From NCBI RefSeq assembly GCF_025420585.1, contig NZ_JAOEGB010000040.1, positions 1 through 50,142 of the forward strand: a stretch of DNA of 50,142 nt, given 5' to 3'. Both the position numbers and the translations under genes were made by a program. Shown here piece after piece: positions 42,213 to 50,142 of this stretch; the first letter of the stretch is position 1, and each line of letters begins with the position of its first letter. The notes beneath the pieces were generated by a model. It made no database searches, was not told the DNA's origin, and saw only the letters and a program-made list of their open reading frames with translations. The stretch is from Planotetraspora sp. A-T 1434. Lineage in GTDB: Bacteria > Actinomycetota > Actinomycetes > Streptosporangiales > Streptosporangiaceae.

Positions 42213-43580
42213 TCAGCTGGTGGTGACATGGGAGGGGCCGACGATGGCTTGGAGTTTGCGCTGGTAGCCGGCGGCGGCCTCGTCCACGGTCCTGCCGGAC
42301 ACGATGTCGGCGGTGGCCTCCTGAAGGGCCGCCGACACCTGCGGGTAGACGGCGAGGGGCGGCCGGTACGCGGTGATCGGCAGCACCTTGTCCGATACGA
42401 ACTTCAGCATCGGGTCGACGCCCAGCACCCTGTCGTTCACGTCCTTGCGGGAGGTGACCCTCGCCGCGCCGGCGAGCTGCGCCGTGGTGGCCTCCGCCGA
42501 GTGCATGAAAGCCAGCAGTTCCCAGGCCAGCTTGGGGTTCGGCGAGTTCGGGTTCAGCACTCGTACGCCGCCGCCGGACATGCTGACGACGTCCTGCCCG
42601 CGGATCCCGGAGCCGGGCCGCTCGGCCGGGATCAGGGCATAGCCGACCACGGCGTTCCGATTCGGCATGGGGGCGACGCCCGCCTTGGGCTCGACGACGG
42701 CCCGCCAGAAGTAGTCGCTCTCGGCCAGGATGCCGATCTCGCCCCGGGCGAACTCGGCGAACGACTTGTCCCGGCCCTGCGCTTCCTGCTGGAGCCTGGG
42801 GTCGCCCAGCCCGGACGTGTAGATCTGCCGGTAGAAGCCCAGGACGTCCTTGAGCGCCTGCGACGCGCCCGTCCACTTGCCGCCGGCGTAGATCTCGGCG
42901 CCCGCGCCGGCGAGCAGCGGGAGCACGCCCTGCATGGTCGTGGCCTCGCCCATGGCCGTGCCCGCGTCCAGCTGGATCGGCGCCGGCACGCCGGACCTCT
43001 TGAGCGCGGCGCCGGCGTCGATGATCTCCTGCCAGCTCCTCGGCTGCCACTCCGCCGGGAGCCCGGCCTTGCGGAACAGGTCCTTGTTGTAGAACAGCAC
43101 GCGGCCGTCGGTGCCCTGCGGCAGGCCGTACTTCTGGCCGTCGAAGATGCCGAGGCCCTGCACGGCCGGAGGGATCTGGCTCCACCCCTCCCAGGAGCCG
43201 ACCTCCGCGCCGGCGACGCTGGAGAGCGGCTTGATGTACCCGGCCTGGGCGAACTCGCCGATCCAGATGCCGTCGAGGTCGATCACGTCGGCCCCGGCGT
43301 GGGACTTGAGGTCGAGGGCGATCTTCGTCTTGTACTGCTCGTCGTCGGCCGCGCTCGGCTGGAACAGCACATGGACCTGGCGGCCCCTGGCCTTCTGCGC
43401 GGCCTCGAACCGGGGGATCACCCACCGCTCGGTCCAGTCAGCCGTCTCGGCGTTCTTGCCGCCCGAGATCGCGTTGGCGGTGATCGTCAGGGTGACGCCG
43501 CCGTCCCCGGCCCCGGTTCCGGTGCCACACGCCGTCAGGACCAGCAGGGCTCCCGCCACCGCCGCGAGTGCAGGTCTCAT
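42213..43580 (-). CDS. Carbohydrate-binding ABC transporter lipoprotein (family 1 binding protein)
   Basis: A 455-residue lipoprotein. The signal peptide MRPALAAVAGALLV ends in the lipobox LTAC (Cys18). The remainder has the SBP_bac_1 fold with WTERWVIPRFEAAQKA, DVIDLDGIWIGEFAQAGYI and YGLPQGTDGRVLFYNKDLF. The ATG at 43580 is chosen because GGGAAGGAC precedes it and the signal peptide starts at once. It is the first gene of the minus-strand sugar cluster and divergent from prcB. The family binds oligosaccharides; the adjacent mannosidase remnant hints at mannosides. Confidence 0.93.
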   Translation of the reverse strand: MRPALAAVAGALLVLTACGTGTGAGDGGVTLTITANAISGGKNAETADWTERWVIPRFEAAQKARGRQVHVLFQPSAADDEQYKTKIALDLKSHAGADVIDLDGIWIGEFAQAGYIKPLSSVAGAEVGSWEGWSQIPPAVQGLGIFDGQKYGLPQGTDGRVLFYNKDLFRKAGLPAEWQPRSWQEIIDAGAALKRSGVPAPIQLDAGTAMGEATTMQGVLPLLAGAGAEIYAGGKWTGASQALKDVLGFYRQIYTSGLGDPRLQQEAQGRDKSFAEFARGEIGILAESDYFWRAVVEPKAGVAPMPNRNAVVGYALIPAERPGSGIRGQDVVSMSGGGVRVLNPNSPNPKLAWELLAFMHSAEATTAQLAGAARVTSRKDVNDRVLGVDPMLKFVSDKVLPITAYRPPLAVYPQVSAALQEATADIVSGRTVDEAAAGYQRKLQAIVGPSHVTTS

Positions 43581-43650
43581 GGACGTCCTTCCCGCCAAAG
43601 TCATGACGTGCAGACAAATCGACACTCGCACGTGATTACTCACACGTAAA

Positions 43651-43660
43651 GAACCGGTTC
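43651..43660. promoter_or_regulatory. GAACCGGTTC palindrome, candidate sugar-regulator operator
   Basis: A perfect 10-bp palindrome with a central CG lies 70 bases upstream of the binding-protein start, in the divergent gap before prcB. LacI-family repressors of sugar importers commonly bind such CG-centred palindromes. No LacI-type gene is in the window, so the regulator would be encoded elsewhere. Confidence 0.5.
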
Positions 43661-43806
43661 GGTGAACGAGTCAGGACGGTACGCCCTGGGATCCACGGGG
43701 ATGGGGATCACGAGTGTGGTTCGCGCTGAGCTGATCGGGAAGAGTGCAACCAGTGCTGAGACATGAGTAGGGTCGGGCGTAACAACGCACGCTTGGAGGG
43801 AGTCGC

Positions 43807-44643
43807 GTGGCATCTCAGCAGGCCTGGATGAACAACCTCTTCACCAACACGGGTTCTTCGTCGTTCACCGAGTTTCTCGGCGCGTACGCGCCGGATCTGC
43901 TGCCCACCCGAGCGCAGGTGCTGGCCGCCCCCGTCGGAGAGCAGATCCCGCACGCGACCACGATCGTCGCGGCGACCTGTGCCGGCGGTGTGGTGATGGC
44001 CGGTGACAGGCGCGCCACCTCCGGGAACATCATCTCGCAGCGGGACATAGAGAAGGTCTTCCGCACCGACGACTACTCCTGCATGGGCATCGCGGGCACC
44101 GCGAGCACCGGCATCGAGATGGCCCGGCTGTACCGTGTGGAGCTGGAGCACTACGAGAAGACCGAGGGCCGCTCGCTCTCGACCGAGGGCAAGGCCAACC
44201 GCCTGGCGACGATGATCCGCGGCAACCTCCCCATGGCCATGCAGGGTCTCGTGGTCGTCCCGCTGTTCGCGGCCTACGACCCGAACCGCGACGCCGGGCG
44301 CATCTTCGGGTACGACGTGGGCGGCGGGCCGTACGAGCAGCACAACTACCACTCGATCGGCTCGGGATCGATCTTCGCGCGGGGCTCGCTGAAGAAGCTG
44401 TACCGGGAGAACGCCACGCCGGAGGACACCGTGGTGGCCTGCCTCCACGCGCTGTACGACGCGGCCGACGACGACTCGGCGACCGGCGGGCCCGACGTGA
44501 CGCGGAGGATCTGGCCGGTGATCGCCGTGATCACCGCGGACGGCTTCCGCCGCCTGCCGGACGACGAGGTCGCGGTCCACGTCCAGACCATGCTGGACGC
44601 GCGGATGACCAACCCCGACGGCCCGACCGCCCCGCTGCGCTAA
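43807..44643 (+). CDS. prcB: 20S proteasome beta subunit
   Basis: A 278-residue catalytic subunit. A 50-residue propeptide precedes the autoprocessing site at HA/TTIVA, giving Thr51 as the N-terminal nucleophile. Asp67 and Lys83 stand 16 and 32 residues later, as expected for proteasomal Asp17 and Lys33. The [10 protein letters not shown] motif near residue 190 completes the active site. A GTG start follows TTGGAGGGAG. Fourteen beta subunits form the two inner rings of the core. It is followed by prcA after 22 bases. The next upstream gene is the divergent sugar-binding protein rather than pup. Confidence 0.97.
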   Translation: MASQQAWMNNLFTNTGSSSFTEFLGAYAPDLLPTRAQVLAAPVGEQIPHATTIVAATCAGGVVMAGDRRATSGNIISQRDIEKVFRTDDYSCMGIAGTASTGIEMARLYRVELEHYEKTEGRSLSTEGKANRLATMIRGNLPMAMQGLVVVPLFAAYDPNRDAGRIFGYDVGGGPYEQHNYHSIGSGSIFARGSLKKLYRENATPEDTVVACLHALYDAADDDSATGGPDVTRRIWPVIAVITADGFRRLPDDEVAVHVQTMLDARMTNPDGPTAPLR

Positions 44644-44665
44644 CTCGAAGAGAGGATCACCCCCG

Positions 44666-45496
44666 GTGTCCATGCCCTTTGGATATGCCTCACCCGAGCA
44701 GATCATGCGGGACAGGGCGGAGTATGCGCGTAAGGGCATCGCGCGAGGCCGCAGCGTGGTCGTCATGCAGTATGCCGACGGCATCCTGTTCGTGGCGCCC
44801 AACCCGTCCAAGGCACTCCACAAGATCAGCGAGATCTACGACCGGATCGGCTTCGCCGCCGTCGGCCGCTACAACGAGTTCGAGTCGCTCCGGCTGGCCG
44901 GCATCCGCTACGCCGACATCAACGGCTACACCTTCAACCGGAGCGACGTCACCGGCCGCGGGCTCGCCAACCTGTACGCCCAGCAGCTCGGCATGATCTT
45001 CACCGAGTCGATCAAGTCGCTGGAGGTGGAGATCGTGGTCGCGGAGGTCGGGGAGGCCCCCGAGGACGACCAGATCTACCGGTTGACGTTCGACGGCTCC
45101 GTCTTCGACGAGCAGGGCATGGCCGTCATCGGCGGCCAGGCCGAGGCCGTCGCCGGGCGGCTCAAGGAGCGCTACCGCGAGGGCCTGGCCCTCCCCGAGG
45201 CCCTCGACGCCGCCCTGAGCGCGCTCACCGAGCCCGGAGGCGACCGGCCCCCGTCGGCCCAGCTCGAGGTGGCCGTCCTCGACCGGAGCCGGGAGCACCG
45301 CAAGTTCCTGCGCCTCACGGGCCCCCGGCTGGAGCGGCTGCTCACCGCCGCCGCCCCTCCGGAGCCCCCGGCCGGTACGGCTCCCGCCGAGGGCGCCGAG
45401 CAGCCGGCCGAGCCGTCTGCCGAGCCCCCCGCCGAGCCGCCCACCGCGCCTCCGATCGGGCCGGACGGCGACATCGACACGGGCTCGGACGAGTAA
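44666..45496 (+). CDS. prcA: 20S proteasome alpha subunit
   Basis: A 276-residue alpha subunit. The N-terminal gate sequence [20 protein letters not shown] is typical. The core ends near residue 230, and a Pro/Ala/Glu-rich acidic tail of about 45 residues follows, ending GSDE. That is longer than in M. tuberculosis (about 248 residues in total). The GTG at 44666 and the ATG two codons later are both usable; AGAGGA is upstream. Alpha rings receive the GQYL tails of ARC. It is co-transcribed with prcB, with a terminator-like hairpin downstream. Confidence 0.96.
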   Translation: MSMPFGYASPEQIMRDRAEYARKGIARGRSVVVMQYADGILFVAPNPSKALHKISEIYDRIGFAAVGRYNEFESLRLAGIRYADINGYTFNRSDVTGRGLANLYAQQLGMIFTESIKSLEVEIVVAEVGEAPEDDQIYRLTFDGSVFDEQGMAVIGGQAEAVAGRLKERYREGLALPEALDAALSALTEPGGDRPPSAQLEVAVLDRSREHRKFLRLTGPRLERLLTAAAPPEPPAGTAPAEGAEQPAEPSAEPPAEPPTAPPIGPDGDIDTGSDE

Positions 45497-45538
45497 ACGG
45501 AAGATCCAGAAACACGACCCGGAAGACGTGACCCGGCG

Positions 45539-45569
45539 CCGCCGCGCTCCTCGTGAGGGGGCGCGGCGG
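45539..45569 (+). terminator. Terminator-like hairpin after prcA
   Basis: CCGCCGCGC (45539-45547) pairs with GCGCGGCGG (45561-45569), and an inner CCTC/GAGG extends the stem. It lies 43 bases after the prcA stop codon, marking the end of the prcBA unit. Confidence 0.8.
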
Positions 45570-45674
45570 TGTGCCGCCGACGCCGCGGCCCCGGTACGCC
45601 CCGGACGGGCGGCGTGGGGGAGATCACGATTTCCTGGCCAAACCAAACCCGGGTTTCGGTAGTCTCATCCGGTT

Positions 45675-46367
45675 GTGACGACATTTGACCTCTTCCGGCG
45701 GGTCGGTGCTCCGGCTGCCGCCGCCGTCGCCCTCCTTTCGCTGGCCGCCTGCTCCGGCGAGGCCGGCACGCCGCCCACGCCCGCGGCGACCGTCACGGTG
45801 ACGGCGCCGCCGTCCGCCGTGGAGAGCCCGGCGGCCACCCCCACCGACGGCTCGGCGGGCCAGACCGCCACCCCGTCGCCGTCCGCGAGCTCCCGCCCGG
45901 TGGCCGACCCGACCGAGGACGACAACTGGCCGCCGATCTCCGGCAAGACCCCGCCCGTCTTCGGGGAGATTTTCCAGTCGGACCCGGGACACGACTTCAC
46001 CAAGGGCATCAGCCCCAGCCGTGACGGCGTTCTGCGCGGTCAGATCCGCACGATGCAGGACGCCAACGTCGCCGAGTACGTCCCGATCAAGTGGGTGAAG
46101 GAGACCGGCGGCTCCACCAACGGCCACTTCGAGGGGCCGCCGGAGGGCGACGCGATGGCCTTCGCCGCTCCCATCGCGAAGAGCGTCGTCTTCCTCAGCG
46201 CCGTCGGCTGCGACGGGAACGACCAGACGATCAACAACAGCTACGTCGGCACCCAGCGCTGCCCCCGCGCCAAGCTCGTCACCCGCGCCGCGAAGGGAGA
46301 CGTGCGGGCGCTCATCACGGTGAAGTCCGGGCAGATCGTCAAGGTAGTGGAGATCTATGCCCCCTGA
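45675..46367 (+). CDS. Secreted lipoprotein of unknown function
   Basis: A 230-residue lipoprotein. The signal peptide ends in the lipobox LAAC (Cys26). A Pro/Ser/Thr-rich tether follows to about residue 85. The C-terminal domain includes a Cys pair in VGCDGNDQTINNSYVGTQRC, probably a disulfide, and ends VKVVEIYAP. I do not recognise the family. The GTG start has no strong ribosome site. It lies between prcA and pafA but behind the prcA terminator and in front of pafA's own promoter, so it is probably unrelated to proteasome function. Confidence 0.75.
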   Translation: MTTFDLFRRVGAPAAAAVALLSLAACSGEAGTPPTPAATVTVTAPPSAVESPAATPTDGSAGQTATPSPSASSRPVADPTEDDNWPPISGKTPPVFGEIFQSDPGHDFTKGISPSRDGVLRGQIRTMQDANVAEYVPIKWVKETGGSTNGHFEGPPEGDAMAFAAPIAKSVVFLSAVGCDGNDQTINNSYVGTQRCPRAKLVTRAAKGDVRALITVKSGQIVKVVEIYAP

Positions 46368-46446
46368 CCGGCGCCCGCCGGGCTCGGGGCGGCAATAGAC
46401 ACGTGATCCCTATCCGATTGTCGCTTTCGGGGAATAGGGTGAGGTG

Positions 46447-47805
46447 ATGGATCGACGCATCTTCGGGCTTGAGAACGAGTACGGCGTCACCTGCACGTTC
46501 CGTGGACAGCGGAGGCTGTCGCCGGACGAGGTGGCGCGGTACCTGTTCCGGCGAGTGGTGTCATGGGGCCGATCGAGCAACGTCTTCCTCCGCAACGGCG
46601 CGCGTCTCTACCTGGACGTGGGCAGCCATCCCGAATACGCCACCCCTGAATGCGACAACGTCGTGGAGCTGGTGACCCACGACAAGGCGGGGGAGCGCAT
46701 CCTCGAAGGTCTCCTCGTGGACGCCGAGAAGCGGCTCCGCGAGGAGGGCATCGCAGGGGACATCTATCTCTTCAAGAACAACACGGACTCGGCCGGCAAC
46801 TCCTACGGCTGCCACGAGAACTACCTCGTCGGCCGGCACGGGGAGTTCGGCCGGCTGGCCGACGTCCTCATTCCCTACCTCGTCACACGGCAGATCATCT
46901 GCGGGGCCGGCAAGGTGCTGCAGACGCCGCGCGGCGCGGTCTACTGCGTCTCGCAGCGGGCCGAGCACATCTGGGAGGGCGTCTCCTCGGCGACCACCCG
47001 GTCCCGGCCGATCATCAACACGCGCGACGAGCCGCACGCCGACGCGGAGCGGTTCCGGCGGCTGCACGTCATCGTGGGCGACTCCAACATGAGCGAGACC
47101 ACGATGCTGCTCAAGGTCGGCGCGACCGACCTGGTGCTGCGGATGATCGAGGCGGGGGTCGTCATGCGCGACCTGTCGCTGGAGAACCCCATCCGGGCCA
47201 TCCGCGAGGTGTCCCACGACATGACGGGCCGCCGCCGGGTCCGCCTGGCCAACGGCCGGGAGGCCTCGTCGCTGGAGATCCAGCAGGAGTACCTCACCAA
47301 GGCCAAGGACTTCGTGGACCGCCGGGGCGGCGACGAGACCAGCAAGCGGGTCCTGGAGCTCTGGGAGCGCACGCTCAGGGCGGTCGACACGGGCGACCTC
47401 GACCTCGTGTCGCGGGAGATCGACTGGGTCACCAAATACCAGATGATCGAACGCTACCGGCAGAAGTACGACCTGCCGCTGTCGTCGCCGCGCGTCGCGC
47501 AGCTCGATCTCGCGTATCACGATGTGCACAGAAAGCGTGGGCTTTTCTATTTGCTCCAGAAGCGCGGCGCGGTGGAGCGAGTGGCAAGCGACATCAAAAT
47601 CTTCGAGGCGAAATCCGTACCGCCGCAGACGACCCGCGCGAGGCTCCGCGGGGAGTTCATCCGCAAGGCGCAGGAGAAGCGGCGCGATTTCACCGTCGAC
47701 TGGGTGCATCTGAAGCTGAACGACCAGGCGCAGCGCACGGTGCTCTGTAAGGATCCGTTCCGCAGCGTCGATGAAAGAGTCGACAAGCTCATCGCCGGAA
47801 TGTGA
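46447..47805 (+). CDS. pafA: Pup-protein ligase PafA
   Basis: A 452-residue ligase of the glutamine-synthetase-like fold. FGLENEYGV gives the metal-binding Glu9, and [15 protein letters not shown] gives catalytic Asp57. It lacks the Dop insertion loop seen at residues 43-78 of the upstream paralogue, which identifies it as PafA. It phosphorylates the Pup C-terminal Glu with ATP and transfers Pup to substrate lysines. The ATG at 46447 is used; a GTG three bases earlier is possible. A local AT-rich, rare-codon stretch (about 47523-47560, encoding [10 protein letters not shown]) stands out near the C-terminus. Confidence 0.97.
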   Translation: MDRRIFGLENEYGVTCTFRGQRRLSPDEVARYLFRRVVSWGRSSNVFLRNGARLYLDVGSHPEYATPECDNVVELVTHDKAGERILEGLLVDAEKRLREEGIAGDIYLFKNNTDSAGNSYGCHENYLVGRHGEFGRLADVLIPYLVTRQIICGAGKVLQTPRGAVYCVSQRAEHIWEGVSSATTRSRPIINTRDEPHADAERFRRLHVIVGDSNMSETTMLLKVGATDLVLRMIEAGVVMRDLSLENPIRAIREVSHDMTGRRRVRLANGREASSLEIQQEYLTKAKDFVDRRGGDETSKRVLELWERTLRAVDTGDLDLVSREIDWVTKYQMIERYRQKYDLPLSSPRVAQLDLAYHDVHRKRGLFYLLQKRGAVERVASDIKIFEAKSVPPQTTRARLRGEFIRKAQEKRRDFTVDWVHLKLNDQAQRTVLCKDPFRSVDERVDKLIAGM

Positions 47806-47830
47806 TCTCCTTACGTCGTTCCGACAGCGG

Positions 47831-47852
47831 GTTCGGGTAGGGTTACCCGAAC
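47831..47852. promoter_or_regulatory. Perfect inverted repeat between pafA and the FKBP gene
   Basis: GTTCGGGTA (47831-47839) and TACCCGAAC (47844-47852) are exact inverted copies 4 bases apart. The right half contains GGTTACCCGAA, also found in the arc promoter region. It could be an operator for the FKBP gene, which starts 27 bases later, or a short terminator for pafA. Confidence 0.65.
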
Positions 47853-47878
47853 CTTGCTGTCTGTCTGAGGAATTTCAC

Positions 47879-48847
47879 ATGCGCCGCCGTACGGCAATAG
47901 TCGCCGCTGTTCCCTTGTTGCTCGCCGCGGCCTGCGGGACCGCGCAGAAGACCACCGCCACCAGCGCGAGCCCGGCCTCGGCCGCGTCCGCCGCGTCCGC
48001 CTCCGGCATCAAGGTGACGGGGGACGCCGGCAAGAAGCCGACCGTGACCTTCCCGGCCGGCAAGCCGGCGCTCACGTCGTCGTCCCAGAAGGTCATCGAG
48101 GGTCAGGGCGCCCCGGCGAAGGACGGTGACGTCCTCACCGCCAATGTGACCGTCTACAACTGGGACGGCAAGGAGAACAAGTCGGCCGGCTCCGACTACG
48201 ACCAAGGCAAGTCCGAGTTCGTCACCGTGAACCCGCAGTTGCCGAAGGCCCTGCACGACGCGCTGCTCGGCGCCAAGCCGGGCGGCCGGGTCCTCGCGGT
48301 CATCGCCAAGGACAACCTGTCCCCCGACCAGGTGACGCAGGCCAAGCAGCAGGGCACGGACTTCGCCGCGTCGTCGCAGGTGCTGGTGGTCGACGTGGTC
48401 TCGGCCGCCGCGAAGGCCGCCCAGGGCGCCGCGGTCGATCCCGGCGTCGCGGGCGTCAAGCTCGAGAACCCTGGCGGCGACAAGGCCCCGACGCTCACCA
48501 CCAAGACCGACGCCAAGGCCCCCAAGCGCCTCGTCGTCAAGACCGTGATCAAGGGCACCGGCCCCGCCGTCAAGGCCGACCAGACCGTCCTCGCCCACTA
48601 CACCGGCAAGATCTGGGGCACGGACAAGCAGTTCGACTCGAGCTGGGACAAGGGACAGCCGGCCACGTTCGCGCTCAACCAGGTCGTGAAGGGCTGGTCG
48701 CAGGGCCTCACCGGCGTGCCGGTCGGCAGCCGCGTGCTGATCACCATCCCGCCGGACCTCGGGTACGGCAAGGAGGGCAACGCCCAGGGCGGCATCAAGG
48801 GCACCGACACCCTCGTCTTCGTCGTGGACGTCCTCGCCGCCGCCTGA
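47879..48847 (+). CDS. FKBP-type peptidyl-prolyl isomerase lipoprotein with two FKBP-like domains
   Basis: A 322-residue lipoprotein. The signal peptide ends LAAAC (Cys19). Residues about 60-185 form a divergent FKBP-like domain with GDVLTANVTVYNWDG. The canonical FKBP domain is at about 220-322: VLAHYTGKIW, QFDSSWDKGQPATF, VVKGWSQGLTGVPVGSRV and IPPDLGYGKEG. It isomerises prolyl bonds in exported proteins. The ATG at 47879 follows GAGGAA. Actinomycetes commonly carry an FKBP gene just after pafA. The convergent chitosanase gene shares its terminator. Confidence 0.93.
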   Translation: MRRRTAIVAAVPLLLAAACGTAQKTTATSASPASAASAASASGIKVTGDAGKKPTVTFPAGKPALTSSSQKVIEGQGAPAKDGDVLTANVTVYNWDGKENKSAGSDYDQGKSEFVTVNPQLPKALHDALLGAKPGGRVLAVIAKDNLSPDQVTQAKQQGTDFAASSQVLVVDVVSAAAKAAQGAAVDPGVAGVKLENPGGDKAPTLTTKTDAKAPKRLVVKTVIKGTGPAVKADQTVLAHYTGKIWGTDKQFDSSWDKGQPATFALNQVVKGWSQGLTGVPVGSRVLITIPPDLGYGKEGNAQGGIKGTDTLVFVVDVLAAA

Positions 48848-48872
48848 CGTTCTCAGGCGGCCGCGAAAGAAA

Positions 48873-48922
48873 AAAGATCTTTCCCGCTCCCCGTGTCATC
48901 CGGAGGAGCGGGAAAGATCTTT
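48873..48922. terminator. Bidirectional terminator between FKBP and chitosanase genes
   Basis: AAAGATCTTTCCCGCTCC (48873-48890) is an exact inverted copy of 48905-48922, an 18-bp perfect stem with a 14-base loop. A run of A on the plus strand before the stem gives a U tract for the minus-strand chitosanase transcript. A smaller stem, CGCCTGA/TCAGGCG, lies at 48841-48859. Confidence 0.92.
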
Positions 48923-48977
48923 CAGTTCACCCGGCGTCCCGGTTCACCCGGTCCGTCACGGCGCTCAGCTGATGGGC

Positions 48978-49814
48978 TCAGCTGATGTGGTAGCTGTCGC
49001 CGTAGACCTTCCAGTCGAGCGGCGGGTTCAGGTTGAAGTTGCCGTTCTTGAGGAACACCCGCTGCTCGGTGTCGACGCGGCTGGTGTCGCTGTGCGCCTC
49101 CTCGGTCTTCATGGCGGCCTTGCGGGCGTCCAGGAAGGCGTTGAGGTAGGTCGTCTCGTTGCCGCCCTGCGACGGGGGCTTGGCCTTCTTCAGCGCGTTC
49201 TTGCGGATCCCGCCGAAGCTGGTGCTGTCGCTGCCGGGGCCGTGCATGACGATGGCGTCGTAGTAGATGAACTGGCCGAGAGCGCGCAGGCCGTCCGCCT
49301 TCGCCTGCTGCACGGCCGGGTTGAAGTAGACCCGGTCGCGCTCGTCGTTCTGCGCCTGCTGGAAGGCGGAGTCGGCGGCCGCGGTCTTCCATGCGTTGGT
49401 GAAGCTCGAGCCCAGGCCGCTGTGCGAGGAGGTGCCGTTGACCTTGCGGAGCGCGGGCAGGAACTTGGCCAGCACGTTCCCGGGCTTGCGCTGGGTGTAG
49501 AGCTCGACGAGGTCCAGCATGTCGCCGGTGCCCGAGCAGAACCCGATGATGCCGCCGGTGTAGCCGCGGCCGTCGCCGATGTCCTCGATGTACTTGTACT
49601 GGGCCTTCCAGTTGAGGGAGGAGTTCTCCGCGCTGGAGACGAGCTCCATCGCGATCTCCTTCTTCTTGGGGTCCGTGAGGTCGACGGACGCGGCCTTGGT
49701 CTTGCCCGTCGCGGCCGCCGCCAGGCCCGTCTGGGCGGGCAGCACGGCCACGGAAGCGGCCAGGACCAGCAGAGCGGTCCGGCGAGAGGTCTGCTTGTTC
49801 AGCAGGTCTTTCAC
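48978..49814 (-). CDS. Secreted GH46 chitosanase
   Basis: A 278-residue glycoside hydrolase family 46 enzyme that cuts chitosan internally. The N-terminus carries a twin-arginine motif (SRRTALLVLA, residues 10-19) and a hydrophobic stretch ending LAAAA, so export is probably by Tat. The general-acid Glu63 lies in SSAENSS and Asp81 in DIGDGRGYTGG, 18 residues apart as in Streptomyces N174 chitosanase (Glu22 and Asp40). The C-terminus has PPLDWKVYGDSYHIS, typical of the family. No CBM is present. Upstream lies a palindrome like the operators of chitosanase genes controlled by CsnR-type ROK repressors. It is a single-gene unit ended by the shared terminator. Confidence 0.95.
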   Translation of the reverse strand: MKDLLNKQTSRRTALLVLAASVAVLPAQTGLAAAATGKTKAASVDLTDPKKKEIAMELVSSAENSSLNWKAQYKYIEDIGDGRGYTGGIIGFCSGTGDMLDLVELYTQRKPGNVLAKFLPALRKVNGTSSHSGLGSSFTNAWKTAAADSAFQQAQNDERDRVYFNPAVQQAKADGLRALGQFIYYDAIVMHGPGSDSTSFGGIRKNALKKAKPPSQGGNETTYLNAFLDARKAAMKTEEAHSDTSRVDTEQRVFLKNGNFNLNPPLDWKVYGDSYHIS

Positions 49815-49938
49815 AGTGTTCTCTCCGTTCTCCGCCGTTCTCGGCGACGGGCGGCCCGCGCGGGTGACGCGGTTGGGGGGTGCGCCGTCGAGGAGGGGGG
49901 TGGCGGAACAGCCGGGAAGCGAGGCTTCACGGCGTTAG

Positions 49939-49955
49939 TTAGGAAGGTTTCCTAA
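49939..49955. promoter_or_regulatory. Palindromic operator upstream of the chitosanase gene
   Basis: TTAGGAA (49939-49945) and TTCCTAA (49949-49955) are exact inverted copies around GGT. A minus-strand TTGACA (49979-49984) lies 23 bases upstream of this site, so the palindrome would cover the -10 region and block transcription. The AT-rich palindrome resembles the operators of Streptomyces chitosanase genes controlled by CsnR-type ROK repressors; the exact match is from memory. Confidence 0.75.
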
Positions 49956-50086
49956 TGAGAGCAGTAGCGGCAAGCCGCTGTCAACGCCTTGTTTACTCGA
50001 ATTTGACCCGGTATCTTCCGCCGCATGTAAAGCCGCTGGCCGACATGAACGCGTCTGTCGACGCGGCGCGGCGGCGTAAGATCCAC
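49956..50086. other. Intergenic sequence at the right window edge
   Basis: No complete gene is visible. A small stem, GCGGC/GCCGC, lies near 49968-49979, within the chitosanase promoter area. An ATG at 50047 opens a frame that runs into the terminal repeat. It has no ribosome site and cannot be judged because the window ends. Confidence 0.5.
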
Positions 50087-50142
50087 GGCACCGGATCCAC
50101 GGCACCGGATCCACGGCACCGGATCCACGGCACCGGATCCAC
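50087..50142. repeat. 14-bp tandem repeat at the right window edge
   Basis: Four perfect copies of GGCACCGGATCCAC run from 50087 to the window end, preceded by a partial ATCCAC. The array probably continues beyond the window. Fourteen is not a multiple of three, so a coding role is unlikely. Confidence 0.92.

Overview
The window is high-GC DNA (roughly 70% or more) with GTG starts, strong GGAGG-type ribosome binding sites and dense coding. It carries a complete Pup-proteasome system, so it is from an actinomycete. Recurrent intergenic repeats, the large LuxR-LAL regulators and the Pup terminus fit a filamentous member of the Streptosporangiales or a close relative; that placement is inference. 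No rRNA, tRNA or CRISPR array was recognised.

Layout. (1) 1-12.1 kb: a HAD phosphatase, a small membrane protein, a five-gene oligopeptide/dipeptide-type ABC importer operon (permease C, binding protein, permease B, two ATPases) behind a highly structured leader, a secreted SnoaL-like protein between insertion-sequence-like remnants, a NarL-type two-component pair and a RecB-like Fe-S nuclease. (2) 12.3-13.4 kb: an M50 site-2 protease with CBS domains. The RecB-like and M50 genes usually lie directly beside trmI and arc in actinomycetes. Here about 15 kb separates them. (3) 13.6-28.3 kb, the accessory block: an FHA protein, a TetR/PfkB/class-III aminotransferase unit, two paralogous LuxR-LAL ATPase regulators, a double GNAT protein, and a membrane-anchored STAND-like NTPase followed 13 bases later by a small protein that shares its N-terminal Gly/Asn motif. 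(4) 28.5-48.8 kb, the Pup-proteasome region: trmI, arc/mpa, dop, pup, prcB, prcA, pafA and an FKBP lipoprotein. Unrelated genes interrupt the order: an acyltransferase (arc/dop), an antisense protein kinase (dop/pup), an 8-kb minus-strand carbohydrate uptake cluster with an alpha-mannosidase remnant (pup/prcB), and a lipoprotein (prcA/pafA). (5) 48.9-50.1 kb: a GH46 chitosanase with a palindromic operator, then a 14-bp tandem repeat at the window edge.

How it works together. Pup (already ending in GGE) is ligated to target lysines by PafA and removed by Dop; ARC unfolds pupylated proteins and, through its C-terminal GQYL, opens the PrcA/PrcB 20S core. The minus-strand cluster (binding protein, two permeases, ATPase, PHP-type hydrolase, Gfo/Idh oxidoreductase) looks like import and processing of an oligosaccharide, probably a mannoside. 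The most unusual unit is the NTPase/small-protein pair at 22.5-25.6 kb, which has the make-up of an NLR-like signalling device with an extracellular Cys-rich sensor.
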